From Maylandia zebra (Eukaryota; Chordata; Actinopteri; Cichliformes; Cichlidae): a stretch of DNA of 64,000 nt. Of this stretch, positions 44,545-56,458 are shown piece after piece. The translations under genes and the position numbers were made by a program. The DNA lies in the NCBI RefSeq assembly GCF_041146795.1, contig NC_135175.1, positions 33,804,169-33,868,168 of the forward strand, given 5' to 3'. Under the pieces are notes generated by a model, which worked only from the letters and a program-made list of their open reading frames with translations, had not been told where the DNA came from and made no database searches. Numbering within the stretch: the stretch's first letter is position 1; every line of letters begins with the position of its first letter.

Positions 44545-44860
44545 GGTGGTAATTGGTGGCAACAGTAGCAAGGCTGTTCATGCGGCCTCCCGCAGGTCCA
44601 GCAGCAGCAGCAAAACAGTTCAGGCAGCCTGCCACGGGTCCAGCAGCAGTGAAACAGTCTAGGCGGCCTGCTATGAGACCAGTGGCAGCAACGTTGCAGC
44701 TCAGGCAGTGACAACATAACGGCTCTGGTGGCTCTCAACAGCTCCTTAGCTGTTGGCCTGGAAAGTGGCCGGTGATTATGGGTCTTGGCTGATGGCTGGT
44801 GTTTTGCTGATAGACTTGGAAGCAGCGGTGCAGACCGTGCTGGATGAGGACGCGGCCAAT
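44545..44860. repeat. GC-rich repeat block, copy 1
   Basis: This block, with repeated GGCGGCCTG / GGGTCCAG / CAGTGGCAG phrases, matches 57.95-58.30 kb including GGTGGCTCTCAACAGCTCCT. It is some unidentified dispersed repeat. See the 54-bp minisatellite at 58.3 kb, which follows the second copy. Confidence 0.6.
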
Positions 44861-45350
44861 CTCAAAGCATACTTTTCTGTCTACAGTTTTGGTGAAAGTT
44901 GTCTACTTGCAGGCCCACCTTGATTTTAACAAGATCTCGGAAAAATTCCAATATATTTTTAAATCACTAAATTGCACTGAGACTGCACTTTTAAGGATTT
45001 TTAATTATATTCTTTTAACTTTGGAATCCGGCAGCTGTCATGTATTTAATATATATTGCCCCTGTTGCCCTGGCAACAGACTTTAGAAAGGAGAAGTAAA
45101 GAAAAGAGGAAGTTCAGTGCAGAGCTGCACTGGAAATCTGACACAAAGAAAGAGGAACTGAGTAAACTGAGGGTGTGTGTGTGACGTAGCCAAACTAGAC
45201 ACATACAGTTTCATCTTATGATTTTTTCAGAGGTGTGGGTGCATGATAGCGCCTAACAGCTCCCCATTCCCGGGAATGCAAAATAAAGATCACTTTTTGA
45301 GTTAGACCACTTTGAGCCCGCCAAAAGAATGCAAGGAACCGAATTTAATA
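44860..45350. other. Unassigned spacer
   Basis: No recognisable gene or repeat ends. Confidence 0.35.
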
Positions 45351-45520
45351 CAGCCCTGCTGCCCTTTTATTGTTGGTCCTGTCAGCAGCTTTTGACACGG
45401 TCAACCATGACATCCTGTAATCACAGCTAGAATTTCATCCTGGACTAAAAGGATGTGCCCTCCAGTGGTTTCTGCCCTACTTGTCAGGAAGGTCTTTTTA
45501 CATTAATATTGGCCTGGGGG

Positions 45521-46990
45521 AGATATAGGAGAGGTGGAGGAAGATCTCAGCCTTGGTGTCTATTGTCTTGTGTAGTCTGGAAGATGAGTTGATGACAGGT
45601 TGGGTGCAGTTTTCTCTGTGGTGGGGTCAGGTGGGCTGTCCCGGACTCTGTGGGGCCGGGCGGCGCTGCTGGGCCCAGGGAGGCATCCCCCTGGTGGGTT
45701 GCAGTGTATGGTATCCATACTCTGCAACCCACCAGGGGGATGCCTACCGGGTTCAGCGGAGGTGCTGGGCCCAGGGAGGGGCCACTTGCCCCTTCCTTCA
45801 CTCCCCATCTCCAGCTGCCTCCCTCTTCTCGCTCCACCACAATCACCCACACATGCAGGGCCTTGGGGTAAAGGTGTGTCACCAGGGTGCATCCCCCCCC
45901 TTCTGTCCCCTTCCGGCTGCCTGTGTCTCAATTTTATCCCACAACTTAGACATTCACATTACTCACACTCTCATAACACATACATATAGGATCTTGGGGG
46001 TGGGCACGCTACACGGCATCCAGAAGACCATCAGGGTGTACACCTCACCTCTTGCCCACCTGTCAACTTTAAATACACATAGACATTGAGGGCTATCAGG
46101 AGGGGCTATGCGCTTACCTGCTGCTCTCTGGCAGGTAGCTCAATGCCCTCCTGGGTTTAAATGCACCTTAGAACACACATGCATCAACACTACGTATGAG
46201 TGGGCAGAGAGAGATTTGGAGTCTTCTCACACCCCCGTTCTCTGCAACCTGCTGGAGCGGGGGGGCTAGGAGGATGAGTTGGCCGTCCAATTGGGGTCTG
46301 GAGTGTGGGGCCTCCCTGCAGCTGCGGAGTCGGGGCGGTCTGCTTCTCTGCTTAAACCCCAGGGAAGAGGGTGTCACCACCTGTGTCTGGGTGCAGTTTC
46401 CACCTCCAAGGCAAGAGTACCTAGACCTGGGGTATAGAGTACGCTTGGGGAGTGTGATTGTGTGTAATGTGTCTATTTATGTCTGTCTCCACTTTTGGGT
46501 GAGTGTTGAGTAATCGCGTATGAGAGCATGAGGGTGGGAATGGATGTTTGTATCTGTGTGTGCCTGTATGTCTGTGTCGATATGTCAGGTCGGATATCAG
46601 ATGCCACCTGTCTAGGAACATCTCAGGCCCTCCATGGTTTGGAGGCCTATCTCCCCCCACCACTTCCCCTGCCGGTGGAAGATCCCCTCAGACATCAGTG
46701 CATTGGTGGTTCTTTGTGTCCGGGGATGGGCGTCCAGGTACACACCGGCTCACTCCTGGTGGCTGCTTGTCGGGTCCTGGAGCCTGGGGCTTTTCTTTCA
46801 CCCAATCATGTCTGTCCCGTGTGTAGCAAGTGAAAATAAAATAAAATAAACAATAAAAGCAAAGGTGAATCAAATACACCAATACGGCAAGGTGGGATGG
46901 TCCATTTGGTAAAGTAAATCTGTTGGGCATCTTCCTTTGCCTTTAGACAATAATTCTGATGGCAAAAGAACCAAACAGGACAGGCAGGGA
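45521..46990 (+). mobile_element. Nested LINE 3' UTR, GC-rich
   Basis: This is the insert in the LINE above. The 3' part 46800-46985 (TGTCTGTCCCGTGTGTAGCA, then CAATAATTCTGATGGCAAAA) parallels 48400-48570. Several long open frames here run in overlapping phases and carry no domain; I treat them as GC-rich noncoding sequence. Confidence 0.55.
45682..45744. repeat. 63-bp near-perfect palindrome
   Basis: Two 23-base arms match perfectly (45682-45704 and 45722-45744, starting GGCATCCCCCTGGTGGGTTG). The 17-base centre is itself nearly self-complementary (GTATGG tat CCATAC). It is flanked by direct repeats of GCTGGGCCCAGGGAGG. Confidence 0.92.
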
Positions 46991-47964
46991 AAAAAAGCAA
47001 AATATATGGGCCCCTAGCTCTAAAATAGCACCTCTTAAATATGTTGTACCTCCAGGCTCTTTTTTGGGTCCTGCCCTGTTTGCACTGTATTTGTTGTCAT
47101 TGGGTTCCAACTTTTCGCGTTACAACATTTTATTCCACTGCTTTGCTGATGATTTCTAGATTTATCTGCCTTTAAAAGCAGGGTCACACCGTCCACAGCT
47201 TTTATTACGCTGCCTTGATGACATCAAACAGTGGATGTCTATAAAATTTCTACAGCTAAACCAAAACAAAACTGAAGTTATCATTGTCGGCAACATTGTC
47301 AATAATCACATCAATAGCACTCTGCCCCCTTTCCTCCAACTATAAGACACACATAAAAAACCTACCTTGTCTACCTCGATGTTTTTTTTTTAAATTGAAT
47401 AAGCAGGTGAGTACAGTAGTCCAGTCCTGCTTCTTTCAGTTAAGACAGCTAGCCAAGGTAACACCGTACCTCCCCGCGAATGTCTTCGAACGTGTCATTC
47501 ACCTTTTCCTTACTTGCAGATTGGACTACTGCAATTCATTGTATTTTGGTCTCAACCAGGCCTCCATTCATCGTCTTCTGATGGTCCAAAATGCAGGTAC
47601 TCACCTGCTAACTGGTACCAAACAGAGAGAGCATATAAACCCACTTTTATTTTACCTACACTGGCTTCCTGTCTCCTACAGGATCCAACTAAAACTTTTA
47701 CTTTTTGTTTTTAAGTCACTCAACGCCAAAGTCCCCTCTGACCTGTCTGAGCTCCTTTGTGTTTATGCTCCAGGAAAAACCATGTGTAGTCACTCAAGGT
47801 TAATGCTGCACATCCCACAGACTAATCTCAAATCTCTGCCATCTCTGTGGCAGGTCCCAGACTTTAGAATAGTCTTCTCTTAGATGTTAGATCTTCACAA
47901 ACACTTGATGAATTTAAATCACTACTAAAGAAACAGTTTTATGCCCTGGCTTTTAACACACGGT

Positions 47965-47986
47965 CCCCCCCCCCCCCCCCCCCCCC
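47965..47986. repeat. C22 homopolymer
   Basis: Run of 22 C at the start of the LINE 3' UTR. Length may be an assembly estimate. Confidence 0.9.
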
Positions 47987-49379
47987 TCTTTTGGTGGTCC
48001 TCATCGGGTCCTCGTACTCTGGGGTCTCTGGATGTCTGGGGCCTGGATCTCCTCCATACCTGCTTCATGCCTTGGGGGACGGGGCTATGGCTCCCCACAC
48101 TCCCTAGCAGATCGTTACATGGAGAAACCTTTGGAATACAAGCATGCTGATCCACACAGGTGTGCACACAGGTGTACACACGGGTGTTCACTAGTTTATT
48201 GTGATGGTGCTGCATTTATCATGTTGCCCTTTTTTTTTTTGTTTTCTCTTCTGTTTTTTTTTTCTCCATACAGGTGATCCAGGTGTTTTGTTTGTTTTTC
48301 TTTCTTTCTTCCCCCCTTCTCACCGTCTCTTCTCCCCTTTGGTTTTCTTTCTCTCCCTCTCTTTCTTTCATTCTTTCTCCCTGTCCTATCCCCCAGTCAT
48401 GTCTGTCCCGTTTGTAGCAACCGAAAATAAAATAAATACATAATTATAATAAAGGTCAATCAAATGGACCAATATGGCAAGGCCATGATGATCCACTTGG
48501 TAAAATAAATCCGCTTGGCATCTTTCTTGGCCTTAAGACAACAATTCTGATGGGTAAAGATCCAAATGGGACAACAACAACAACAACAACAAAAAGAATC
48601 TTCTAAATAACTCATGAAAGAATAAAGTTACGTTGAAACCAAAGGAAAAAAAAGTTTATGGACATTGAGAAGAGGGTTGAGAATAATGAAATGCTTACAC
48701 AGAAATGTGACGAATACATTTCTGAAGTTGAACGCTACAACCGCTTTTCCTTTTCTGCCAGCAGAAAAGGAAAAGCTTCCCAAGATCTTAGACATTGCTC
48801 ATCGAGTGGGGAAACCTAAACAAAATTACCGGAAACCCTTAGGGATCATCATCCAGTTCATGGATTGAAAGCTGCCAAGAACAATCCTTTCCTTCAAAAT
48901 AATCATCTGCGGTTCACTGAAAACCTGATGAGAGAGGACAAAGAAAACAGACTGAAGCTGTGGCCCATTATAAAGAAAGCACGTGAAGAAGGGAAATCTG
49001 CTTACTTTGTTCAAGCAATGTAAAAGGCATATCGCTAATAGGCAAAGATTTACTCATAACACAGTTAGCGGATGAAACTACATTATTCCTAAAAGATGAG
49101 TATCAAATTTCTATTGCTATTGAAACAATCTCAACATTTCTTAAAGTTTCTGGATTGTACTTGAATATTCCTAAATGTGAACTTATGGCAATAAAAGAAT
49201 GTTCAAAAACAGCTTTGTGTAACCTTCCAATAAAACAAGAAGTTCGTTATTTAGGTATTTGAATAACCAAAAACCAGGAAAGAAGAATTGATCAAAATTC
49301 TATCTTATTCTAGTGAAACTCAAACACAGATTTACTCTGTGGCTCTTAAGAGATTTATCATTAAAAGGCAGAGTATTAA

Positions 49380-49409
49380 AAACTAAAGCAGATGCATCTG
49401 CTTTAGTTT
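49380..49409. repeat. 30-bp perfect palindrome
   Basis: Arms of 15 bases meet without a loop (centre GCAGATG CATCTGC). Copy 1 at 33990 has only one arm, so the palindrome arose in copy 2. Confidence 0.92.
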
Positions 49410-49584
49410 GCATCTCTCGTCTTATTATGCTGCATTGGCATTTTACCTTGATAATAAAATCATAAAAGAGGTTGATAAGTTACTTTTCAACTTTACTTGG
49501 AAAAATAGGACACACTACATTAAAAAAACAGTTCTTATGAACTCCTGTGTCAATGGAGGACTTACTGTGTTAGATTCTGACACT

Positions 49585-50150
49585 TGTGGGATTATAATAT
49601 TACCTTATGCCATGTTAGACCCCTAATTAAAGATTGTGAATTATTATGTAGCTTTAGTTTGCATTATTCTCCTGAATTAGAAGAAGCTGATAACTATTAC
49701 ATTTGTTAAACCGATTTGCATTACATTAGACTGCTGATTTATTGTGAATGAATGATATTGTTTTATGATGCATTATACTGCTGAGTTATAAGAAATACTG
49801 TTCGCAGAAAGTCATCGCCTTATTTGTCTGATTAGAAGAGAACAGAATATACTGGAGTTTTCTGCCCCATCTCAGCAGGAGCAGATAAACAGGGAGCCAA
49901 GGTCGTAGCTTAGGCGCTGTGTGAGAGAAAGCATGTGAATGTTTAGGCTTTTATGATAAGGTGGGGGCCACTAGAGGCTATAAGAGTTTGATCAATGCTC
50001 CACCATTTTGAGATCTGATGCTGTCTGCGTACGGTGTCCATCTCCCACGCGTGTGATCATTAAAATCATCGTTTGACTCAACCCGGCCGGACCAGTGTTG
50101 TTATTTTGGTTTTCCTCTTGTATCCATCCCCAATATTTGAATCCATAACA
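49585..50150 (+). mobile_element. Solo LTR (ERV-like), 4-bp TSD, copy 2 only
   Basis: It begins TGTGGGATTATAATATTACC and ends CCATAACA, flanked by CACT at 49581-49584 and 50151-50154. The empty site is copy 1 at 34178-34181. A related LTR lies at 62351-62950. A TATA-like CTATAAGAG at about 49978 and a possible poly(A) region near 50060 are visible. No coding region adjoins it, so it is a recombined solo LTR. The 4-bp duplication suggests a gamma/epsilon-type retrovirus-like source. Confidence 0.82.
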
Positions 50151-51524
50151 CACTCTTAATAACACATTCAAAATAAATTGGTTAAAAAAATCGAATTACT
50201 AATTCTACATCCATTTGGAATACTATATATACCTATGTACATGTTTTCTAAGTTAGGTGGCACTGATTTTTTCCTTACTTGTAATTTTAATATTCATAAA
50301 ATCCCCATAAAAACCTCTGTTTTTCATCGCCAAGCTTTTTTTTTTTTTAACATGGACTCTTATATAGAAGCAGAACTTTAGTCCACACAGTTATTATATG
50401 TAGAATAACAAGGATATCTTATATAAAAGAAAATCTCTCTTCTTAGGGAGTTGGTTTAGGAATAATATTGTTTTAGTCGACCAATTATTCAATTCCAATG
50501 GTATGCTTTTTTCCTATAAAACATTTTGTCTATATTTAATAATTTAGCTGTAAATCGTGATGATTATACAAAAACATTTGGCTCAAAACCATCACAGGTT
50601 TGTATGCTTTTTAAGAATAAACCTAACATCACTTCATTCCACAGGCCGTTGGCATCTTTATTATAAACTTTTGTTGGAAGATGTGCTTTTCTAAGAATTC
50701 TAAAAACAACAACAAATCTATCAGATCTTTATTTCAGGATAGTATAACCACAGAACCGTATGTAATTTTTTTTCTGGAACCGGTTGCCTGTCGATATTAT
50801 GTGGAACGAAGTTTGGAAGACGAAGTTTTTAATTACCAACAAAGTTAAAGACATTTATTATAAATTAATACACAGAATTTACCCATCTAAAGATTATCTT
50901 CACAGCAAATTCAAATTAGACATTGATGCAAACTGCAGATTTTGTCAAAAGTGCAAGGAATCTACTATGCAGCTTTTTTGGTTTTGTAACCTTGTGCAAG
51001 ACTTTTGGCCGAGATTATGTGTTTTTATCTCAGAAAATGTATTTAAAGGATTTGTACTGTTTTGGAACTATGTATTATTTGGTCTACAAAAACACCAAAG
51101 ACATTTCAACATTGACAACAACAGATGTGTGATTAACTTGTTAATCTTAATGGCTAAATGTCATATTCACAAATCCAAACGTTTTGGAAGACATCCCTCT
51201 TTTTATGTATTTTCCTATGAGCTTGTGCAATATCTTAATTCAATTAAGAACTCTACTAACCCAAAAGCTATAAAAACTATGGTTGTGTGTAAAAAAAATG
51301 AAGATCCTTCAATCACTTTACTCTTTGCTTTAATCAGTTAAACTTTTCCCCCTAGCAGGTTCCCCCTGTAGGTTCTGAATAATGTTTATTTGTTTGTTTA
51401 TTGTATACATTTTTTGTAAGCATAACACCTTTAGTATAGTACTGTTTAACTCTAGTTTGTATTGTACTGATGTTTAAATAAAGGTTTGTAAAAAAAAGAA
51501 AAGAAGAAGAAGCAGCAGGGGGAG

Positions 51525-51672
51525 GAGACGAAGAAGAAGGAGGAGTGTGCGTACTGTGCTCTTTGCTGTGTCTTTCCGCCGTTTTAAAAATGGGCACTTT
51601 TTGAAGAACCCGCATCAAAGTATTGTGGAGAAGCGTCGTGTTAAATCTAATTGATGAACGGCAATTTGTCAG
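51525..51672 (+). CDS. ZNF-D exon 1 (ATG at 51654) and promoter region
   Basis: Same layout as ZNF-C. ATG at 51654 starts 19 coding bases (51654-51672, MNGNLSG, phase 1) before TCAG then GTATGT. Joined to 53298 it gives MNGNLSGERSESRPKPQ. The upstream promoter region is nearly identical to that of ZNF-C and follows the LINE tail by about 50 bp. The alternative start is Met 53333 in the main exon. Confidence 0.5.
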
Positions 51673-51959
51673 GTATGTATCGCAGCTGCGAAGACGAACG
51701 TACGTTCTCCTGTTAGGTTACAGCTGGTAGGAAGGTGCGTTCAGTGTGTCTTTGTAATTTTAAGTTTCCATGTCAAACGAGATAAAACAGTTATTTCTGG
51801 ATGCGCACTTATTTGCTGAGATTAACAATGTGTTTTTGTAAACCACGTGATGATTTAAGTCATTTAATCTTTACAGAACATGTGAGCGAGGCTAAAAGAG
51901 CAATTTTTTTATGTTTAGTAAACTGACGTTTCTAAATGTAACTGCTTTTATTTCATTAG

Positions 51960-52145
51960 TTCTGACGAGGACAGCTGAGTGATGTTGTTGGTGAGCTTGG
52001 ATTAAATCATCTCTAAACAAAGAACTTGTCCTCGTGGTGACTGACTTGGGGAGTGGAGGTCAGTGAGCTCATTGTCTCTGCTGGTCCGACTCCAACTACA
52101 AAGCCGGCCCGCTCGCCCCCTCCTGAGTCTGAGAGGAGATCCAGA
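51960..52145 (+). other. Candidate alternative exon of ZNF-D, 186 bp
   Basis: Counterpart of 35976-36161, with the same acceptor and donor and the same length. It is out of phase with the finger exon, so if used it is noncoding 5' UTR. Confidence 0.45.
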
Positions 52146-52149
52146 GTAA

Positions 52150-53290
52150 GTCAGTTATAACTACACTGGTTGCTTAACTTCATCATTTTCTACAGGGTCT
52201 CTCTCTCTTAGCTCATTTTGATTTGATTTCTGCCTTCTGTTTAGCCTCTCTGTTTGTCTGCCTCAGTACATTAATGTTTTATCATTTGAGTTACACTCTC
52301 TGTTTCCCTTCATATGAAGGTGATGTCTGTGGAGTGATCATGACTTCATTAAAAATCCTCTGTTTTCCTTTTCCACGTTTCTTCTTTCATATTCTTTCTG
52401 ACGTCTTTTCTTGTGTAAGCTGCTAACTCTTGTGATGGAGATTTCTTTATTTTATGTGTTGATCATATGTTTTGACAATATCACTTTAGTAATATCTATA
52501 GTACATTTTGTGCGACTTTGTTCTACATATAGGAAAACATCAAATATGTTATTCCACACACAGATGGGTATTGTGAGTGAGTTGGACTGACACTCCCAGG
52601 CACCATGAGACATTAGGCAGATAGTGAGACTCCTCCTTATCTCCAGGGAGGAGGTGTTGAGATGAAAATATTTGAAGTGCCTCAATTCTATGCTGTATAT
52701 TAACTAAAATGCCATATAACCATATAGTGCAGTATTAAGTGGACATGGCCATGAAAAATAAAGGCATTAGACTACGTGTCCTTGGGGGGTGGAAAGCTGT
52801 AGACTCTCACCCACGCTTGCCTGTGAAAAACTAGATAACAGGGGACCATCTTCTAGTGGAGATGCATTATAACTCACCTGTGCATTATAATAAAAGGTGT
52901 TGATTGCAGCTGACAGTGTCTGCAGACTTTGATAACTGTGACACCCTCGTGGTTAATCAGAGGCAAATCTGAGCCAGTGTGGATTTGGTTGTACAGCTCT
53001 CACACATACAACCTGAACTGCACATTGTAAGTGTGATGTTCTTCAGATTTGAACAAAGTAAAAACTAAAAAACTTTGAAGTCACACAAGCCAATATTTTA
53101 TTCACAAGTTGAACTTTTACTACTTTTATCCCCAAAATGAGCTCACTTCAAATATTTACCACAGCATAGCGTCCCCAGGCACCTGAGACGTTTGGCAGAT
53201 GGTGAAACTGTTTATCTTTGTGAGGTAAGAGGGGGCACTTGTGGATGAGCTGAAGATATAGACCTGATGTCACTGTTTTGGTTCTTTGTC
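52150..53290 (+). other. ZNF-D intron
   Basis: Parallels copy 1 from 36.17 to 37.8 kb and again from 40.96 kb, without the LTR, Tc1 and hAT insertions found there. Bases 52.8-53.13 kb have no counterpart in copy 1. No gene is seen. Confidence 0.6.
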
Positions 53291-53297
53291 ATTACAG

Positions 53298-54589
53298 GAG
53301 AAAGAAGTGAAAGCAGGCCCAAACCTCAGCACATGGATGACATCAACCAAAAACATCCAGCACCAGAAAGTAAAGACGAGCCAGCGGCGATCCCTGTGGA
53401 AAAGACTTTTCCTGCTATGAAGCAGCCCAGAAGACGCAAGCGCGCCAACAGGGAGGAGAGAAGCTTGAGCTGTGATCAGTGTGGAAAGGCTTTTACTCAG
53501 ATTGGTCACTTGAAATCACATCAGCTGATCCACACCGGTGTGAAACCATTCAGCTGTGATCAGTGTGGAAAGACCTTTACTCATAGATGGAGCTTAAAAA
53601 CACATCAGGTCGTCCACACTGGATTTAAAGCTTTCAACTGTGATCAGTGTGAAAAGTCTTTTACTCAGAAAGGTCACTTAAGGAGACATTATATGATCCA
53701 TGTTGGAGGTAAATCATTTGTCTGTGATCAGTGTGGAAAGTCTTTTACGGATAGAGATCACTTAGAGAGACATCAGGGCATCCACAGTGAAGTTAAACCT
53801 TTCACCTGTGATCAGTGTGGAAATTCTTTTACTGAGATTGATAGGTTAAAAAGACATCAGCTCATCCACAGTGGAGAGAAACCATTCAGTTGTGATCTGT
53901 GTGGAAAGTCATTTACTCAGATAGGCAATTTAAAAGTACATCAGCTCATCCACAGTGGAGATAAACCTCTCACCTGTGATCAGTGTGGAAAGGCTTTTGC
54001 TTACGTTAGTAACTTAAAAAGACATCAGCTTATCCACAGTGGAGCTAAACCCTTCAGCTGTGAGCAGTGTGGAAAGTCTTTTACTCACATTGCTGCCTTA
54101 AAATCACATCAGCTTATCCACTCTGGTACTAAACAATTTGTATGTGGTGACTGTGGAAAGGCTTATATTGAGATCGAAAGGTTAAAATCACATCAGCTCA
54201 TCCACTCTGGAGTTACATCATTTAAATGTGGTCAATGTGGAAAGGCTTTTACTCACATGACTGGCTTAAAATCACATCAGCTGATCCACTCTGGTGCTAA
54301 ACAATTTGTATGTGGTCAGTGTGGAAAGGCTTTTACTCACATGACTGGCTTAAAATCACATCAGCTGATCCACTCTGGTGCTAAACAATTTGTATGTGGT
54401 CAGTGTGGAAAGGCTTTTACTCACATGACTGGCTTAAAATCACATCAGCTCACCCACTCTGGAGTTAAATCATTTGTATGTGGTCACTGTGGAAAGTCTT
54501 TCATCCATAAAACAAATCTATTGAGGCATCAGAAAACCCACAAAGTGTCCTCCTCTGAGAAAAGTGGAAGACCAATGGGACATTACTAG
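53298..54589 (+). CDS. ZNF-D main finger exon, 13 C2H2 fingers
   Basis: The exon begins after CATTACAG in phase 1 (ERSESRPKPQHMDDINQKHP), with the same basic linker as ZNF-C, then 13 C2H2 fingers from LSCDQCGKAF to SFVCGHCGKSF. Fingers 10-12 are almost identical (AFTHMTGLKSHQLIH). The protein ends KVSSSEKSGRPMGHY at TAG 54587-54589. That TAG is the first three bases of a hAT element; in ZNF-C the same tail continues PDRVHLNTVGETG for 14 more residues. With exon 1 the product is about 436 aa. Fingers are more varied than in ZNF-C, keep all ligands and have no internal stop, so this copy looks intact. Nuclear DNA-binding role predicted. Confidence 0.88.
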
Positions 54590-56450
54590 GGCTGCCACAA
54601 ATGATTATTTTGATAGTCGACTAGTCACCGATTATTTTTGCAATTAGTCGACTAATCAGATCATGCATCCATTGGACGTAAAATGTACAGCATGCATCTG
54701 CTCTTATATAACTATCATGAGCTTACAGCTTTAAGTGTTTAAGGTCTGTGCTAACTAAGAATAGAGACAAGGTGATAGTTTATTAAATTTTAATGAAATG
54801 TGCAGATTGTTTCGGTGAAGTTTAATAAACTCCTTGCTAGGGATGGGTACCTGTATCCGGTGCCATGACGGCACCAGTTCTGACATAAACGGTAGTAACC
54901 AGACCGAAAAGAAGCGCTTATTTCGGTGCTTTTATTTTCCTGAGATGTCATACACTTTAGATTCTAGCCAATCATTTTACGTTTCTGAGGATAGTAGGCG
55001 GGTCCAGGTACGTACGTTCTTTTAGAGCAGAGCTACAGATTAAAAATGCCCAAGGCAAAGCGGTGAAAAGTCTGGCTGTACTTCACAGCAAAATATGCAA
55101 ACTCAGCAGCCTGCAACAAGTGCTTTAAGGTGATACTTTGATACTGTCAAAGGAGGTAACACCTCGAATCCGATGAAACACCTGGCGACGCATAGCGTTT
55201 TTTTTTAAAGCCGAAAAATGCGCCGTATTTGAGAGCTTGCTGTGAGACCTCACACCGAGCACATCTACTGCGGGTGTGGTGCCTGTTATCAGACCCGGAG
55301 TTAGCAACATCCTCCAAAAACCCGAAGAGGGGAGTCCTGGCCCCTAGCCCTGCCAGTGTAGCAGAAATGATGACGGATGATGATGCAGCAGCAGCCGTGC
55401 TTCTCTGCATGAGTAGCTTAATGTTGTTCGTGTGTAATTTACGTTGAGTAGGCTAACCACATTATTACATTAATGCAGGTAAGGTGAACTAGCAAACATC
55501 ATCATAGCTACATGCGGCTGTCTTCTTGTTTGATGGCAGATACTCCCTTCACCCTGGCCAAAAAGGCTAAAATGAACAAAGAAAAAGTGGAAAACAGTTA
55601 AACATGAGAGGTTTTTGGACCAATTTTGTGTTCTCCATTCTTTAAGCACCGGCACCGTTTCAAAAGTACCAGTTTGGCACCGGTATCGGATAAAACTTAA
55701 ACGATACCCATCCCTACTCCTTGCTATCTAAAATATAACAGGACACCGGAGTATATTCTCGAGCATCTCACATTTCTGATAATCAGCTGTCTGCTTGATG
55801 TTTATTCAGCTGTGTAAAAACTATAACTTTAATCTCAGCCAAACCGATTTACTCAGGAACAAATAAAATACTGAAAAAAAGCAGAACAGTAACATTTTTA
55901 AGTTATCTAAGTGACTTATATATCATGTTTAACCTGAGTAGCAAAAGATGGCGGTGGGTTTGGAAACCATTTGCCGGGAGTCCGGTGTTCTCACCGGCTC
56001 CAGGGAGCCTGTAACCCCGGCTAGCTATCGAAGTCTCCGAAAACGTCGGAGCACTTTCAAAAAAATGTGGTGTCTTGATAAAGTGAGCAGATATTTGAAG
56101 TTTACACAGCTACATTCTCGCCTGAAAATATGTTAAACATTTACTTTGTGACCCAGAAAGAATGATAAGAATAAAACTGACTAGCTGCTGCCATTGTTGG
56201 AAACTGAGCTGGGCCACGCTATGAATTCTGGGACACAGCTTCTTCTTCTTCGGGGTTTAATGGCAGCTGTCATCCTTCTTCATGCAGTGCTGCCGTTTTC
56301 TGTTTCAGTCCGTTATTAAATCCTACTACTTATTCCTGCGTCTTTTGGGATCTTACAAAGCTTCAAATGACGCGTTGACTATTAAATTAGTCGTTGGCGA
56401 TTTTGATAGTCGACGTAATCGTGACTAGTCGACTAATCGTGGCAGCCCTA
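54587..56450. mobile_element. hAT element in the last codons of ZNF-D, perfect TSD
   Basis: The ends are TAGGGCTGCCAC and its inverse GTGGCAGCCCTA. The 8-bp target duplication GACATTAC lies at 54579-54586 and 56451-56458. ZNF-C at about 42826 is the empty site (GACATTACCCTGACAGGG). It contains another hAT (54838-55716) and no intact transposase. Bases 55720-56200 are related to 17.64-18.0 kb. Confidence 0.95.
54838..55716 (+). mobile_element. hAT element nested in the previous one, perfect TSD
   Basis: The ends are TAGGGATGGGTA and TACCCATCCCTA, with target duplication CTCCTTGC at 54830-54837 and 55717-55724. At 55046 it reads MPKAKR, a stop, then KVWLYFTAKYANSAACNKCF, the start of a BED zinc finger of a ZBED-like transposase; the rest is lost. 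Non-autonomous. Confidence 0.93.
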
Positions 56451-56458
56451 GACATTAC

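Larger units (their letters stand above)
45354..48600 (+). mobile_element. Rex1-like LINE, interrupted by a related 3' end
   Basis: The RT starts at motif A (LSAAFDTVNHDIL, 45376-45420), stops at about 45520, and resumes at about 47010 with motif B (VVPPGSFLGPALFALY) and motif C (FHCFADDF then stop). It continues to the C-terminal part (47284-47883; RLDYCNSLYFGLNQASIHRL, LHWLPVSYRIQLK). The 3' UTR (47.9-48.58 kb) ends with TGTCTGTCCCGTTTGTAGCA and a CAA repeat. The intervening 45521-46990 ends in a near copy of the same 3' sequence, so a second member inserted into the first. Stops and gaps make both dead. The Rex1/Babar assignment is by overall resemblance. Confidence 0.7.
48640..51490 (+). 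mobile_element. L1/Tx1-like LINE relic (duplication copy 2)
   Basis: It begins with an ORF1 C-terminal piece (48700-49010; DIAHRVGKPKQNYRKPLG, then RLTEN-like RFTENLMREDKENRLKLW and KKAREEGKSAYFV) that joins abruptly at about 49010 to the RT motif C region, skipping most of ORF2. From there it parallels copy 1 (33620-35515), including the 185-codon C-terminal frame at 50784-51341, which differs from copy 1 at only two residues (positions 19 and 62). It is interrupted by a solo LTR at 49585-50150. Dead. Confidence 0.87.

Noticed and set aside
45547-46833. Several overlapping 70-180-codon open frames
   Set aside because: They run in many phases on both strands in GC-rich LINE 3' UTR sequence and carry no domain.
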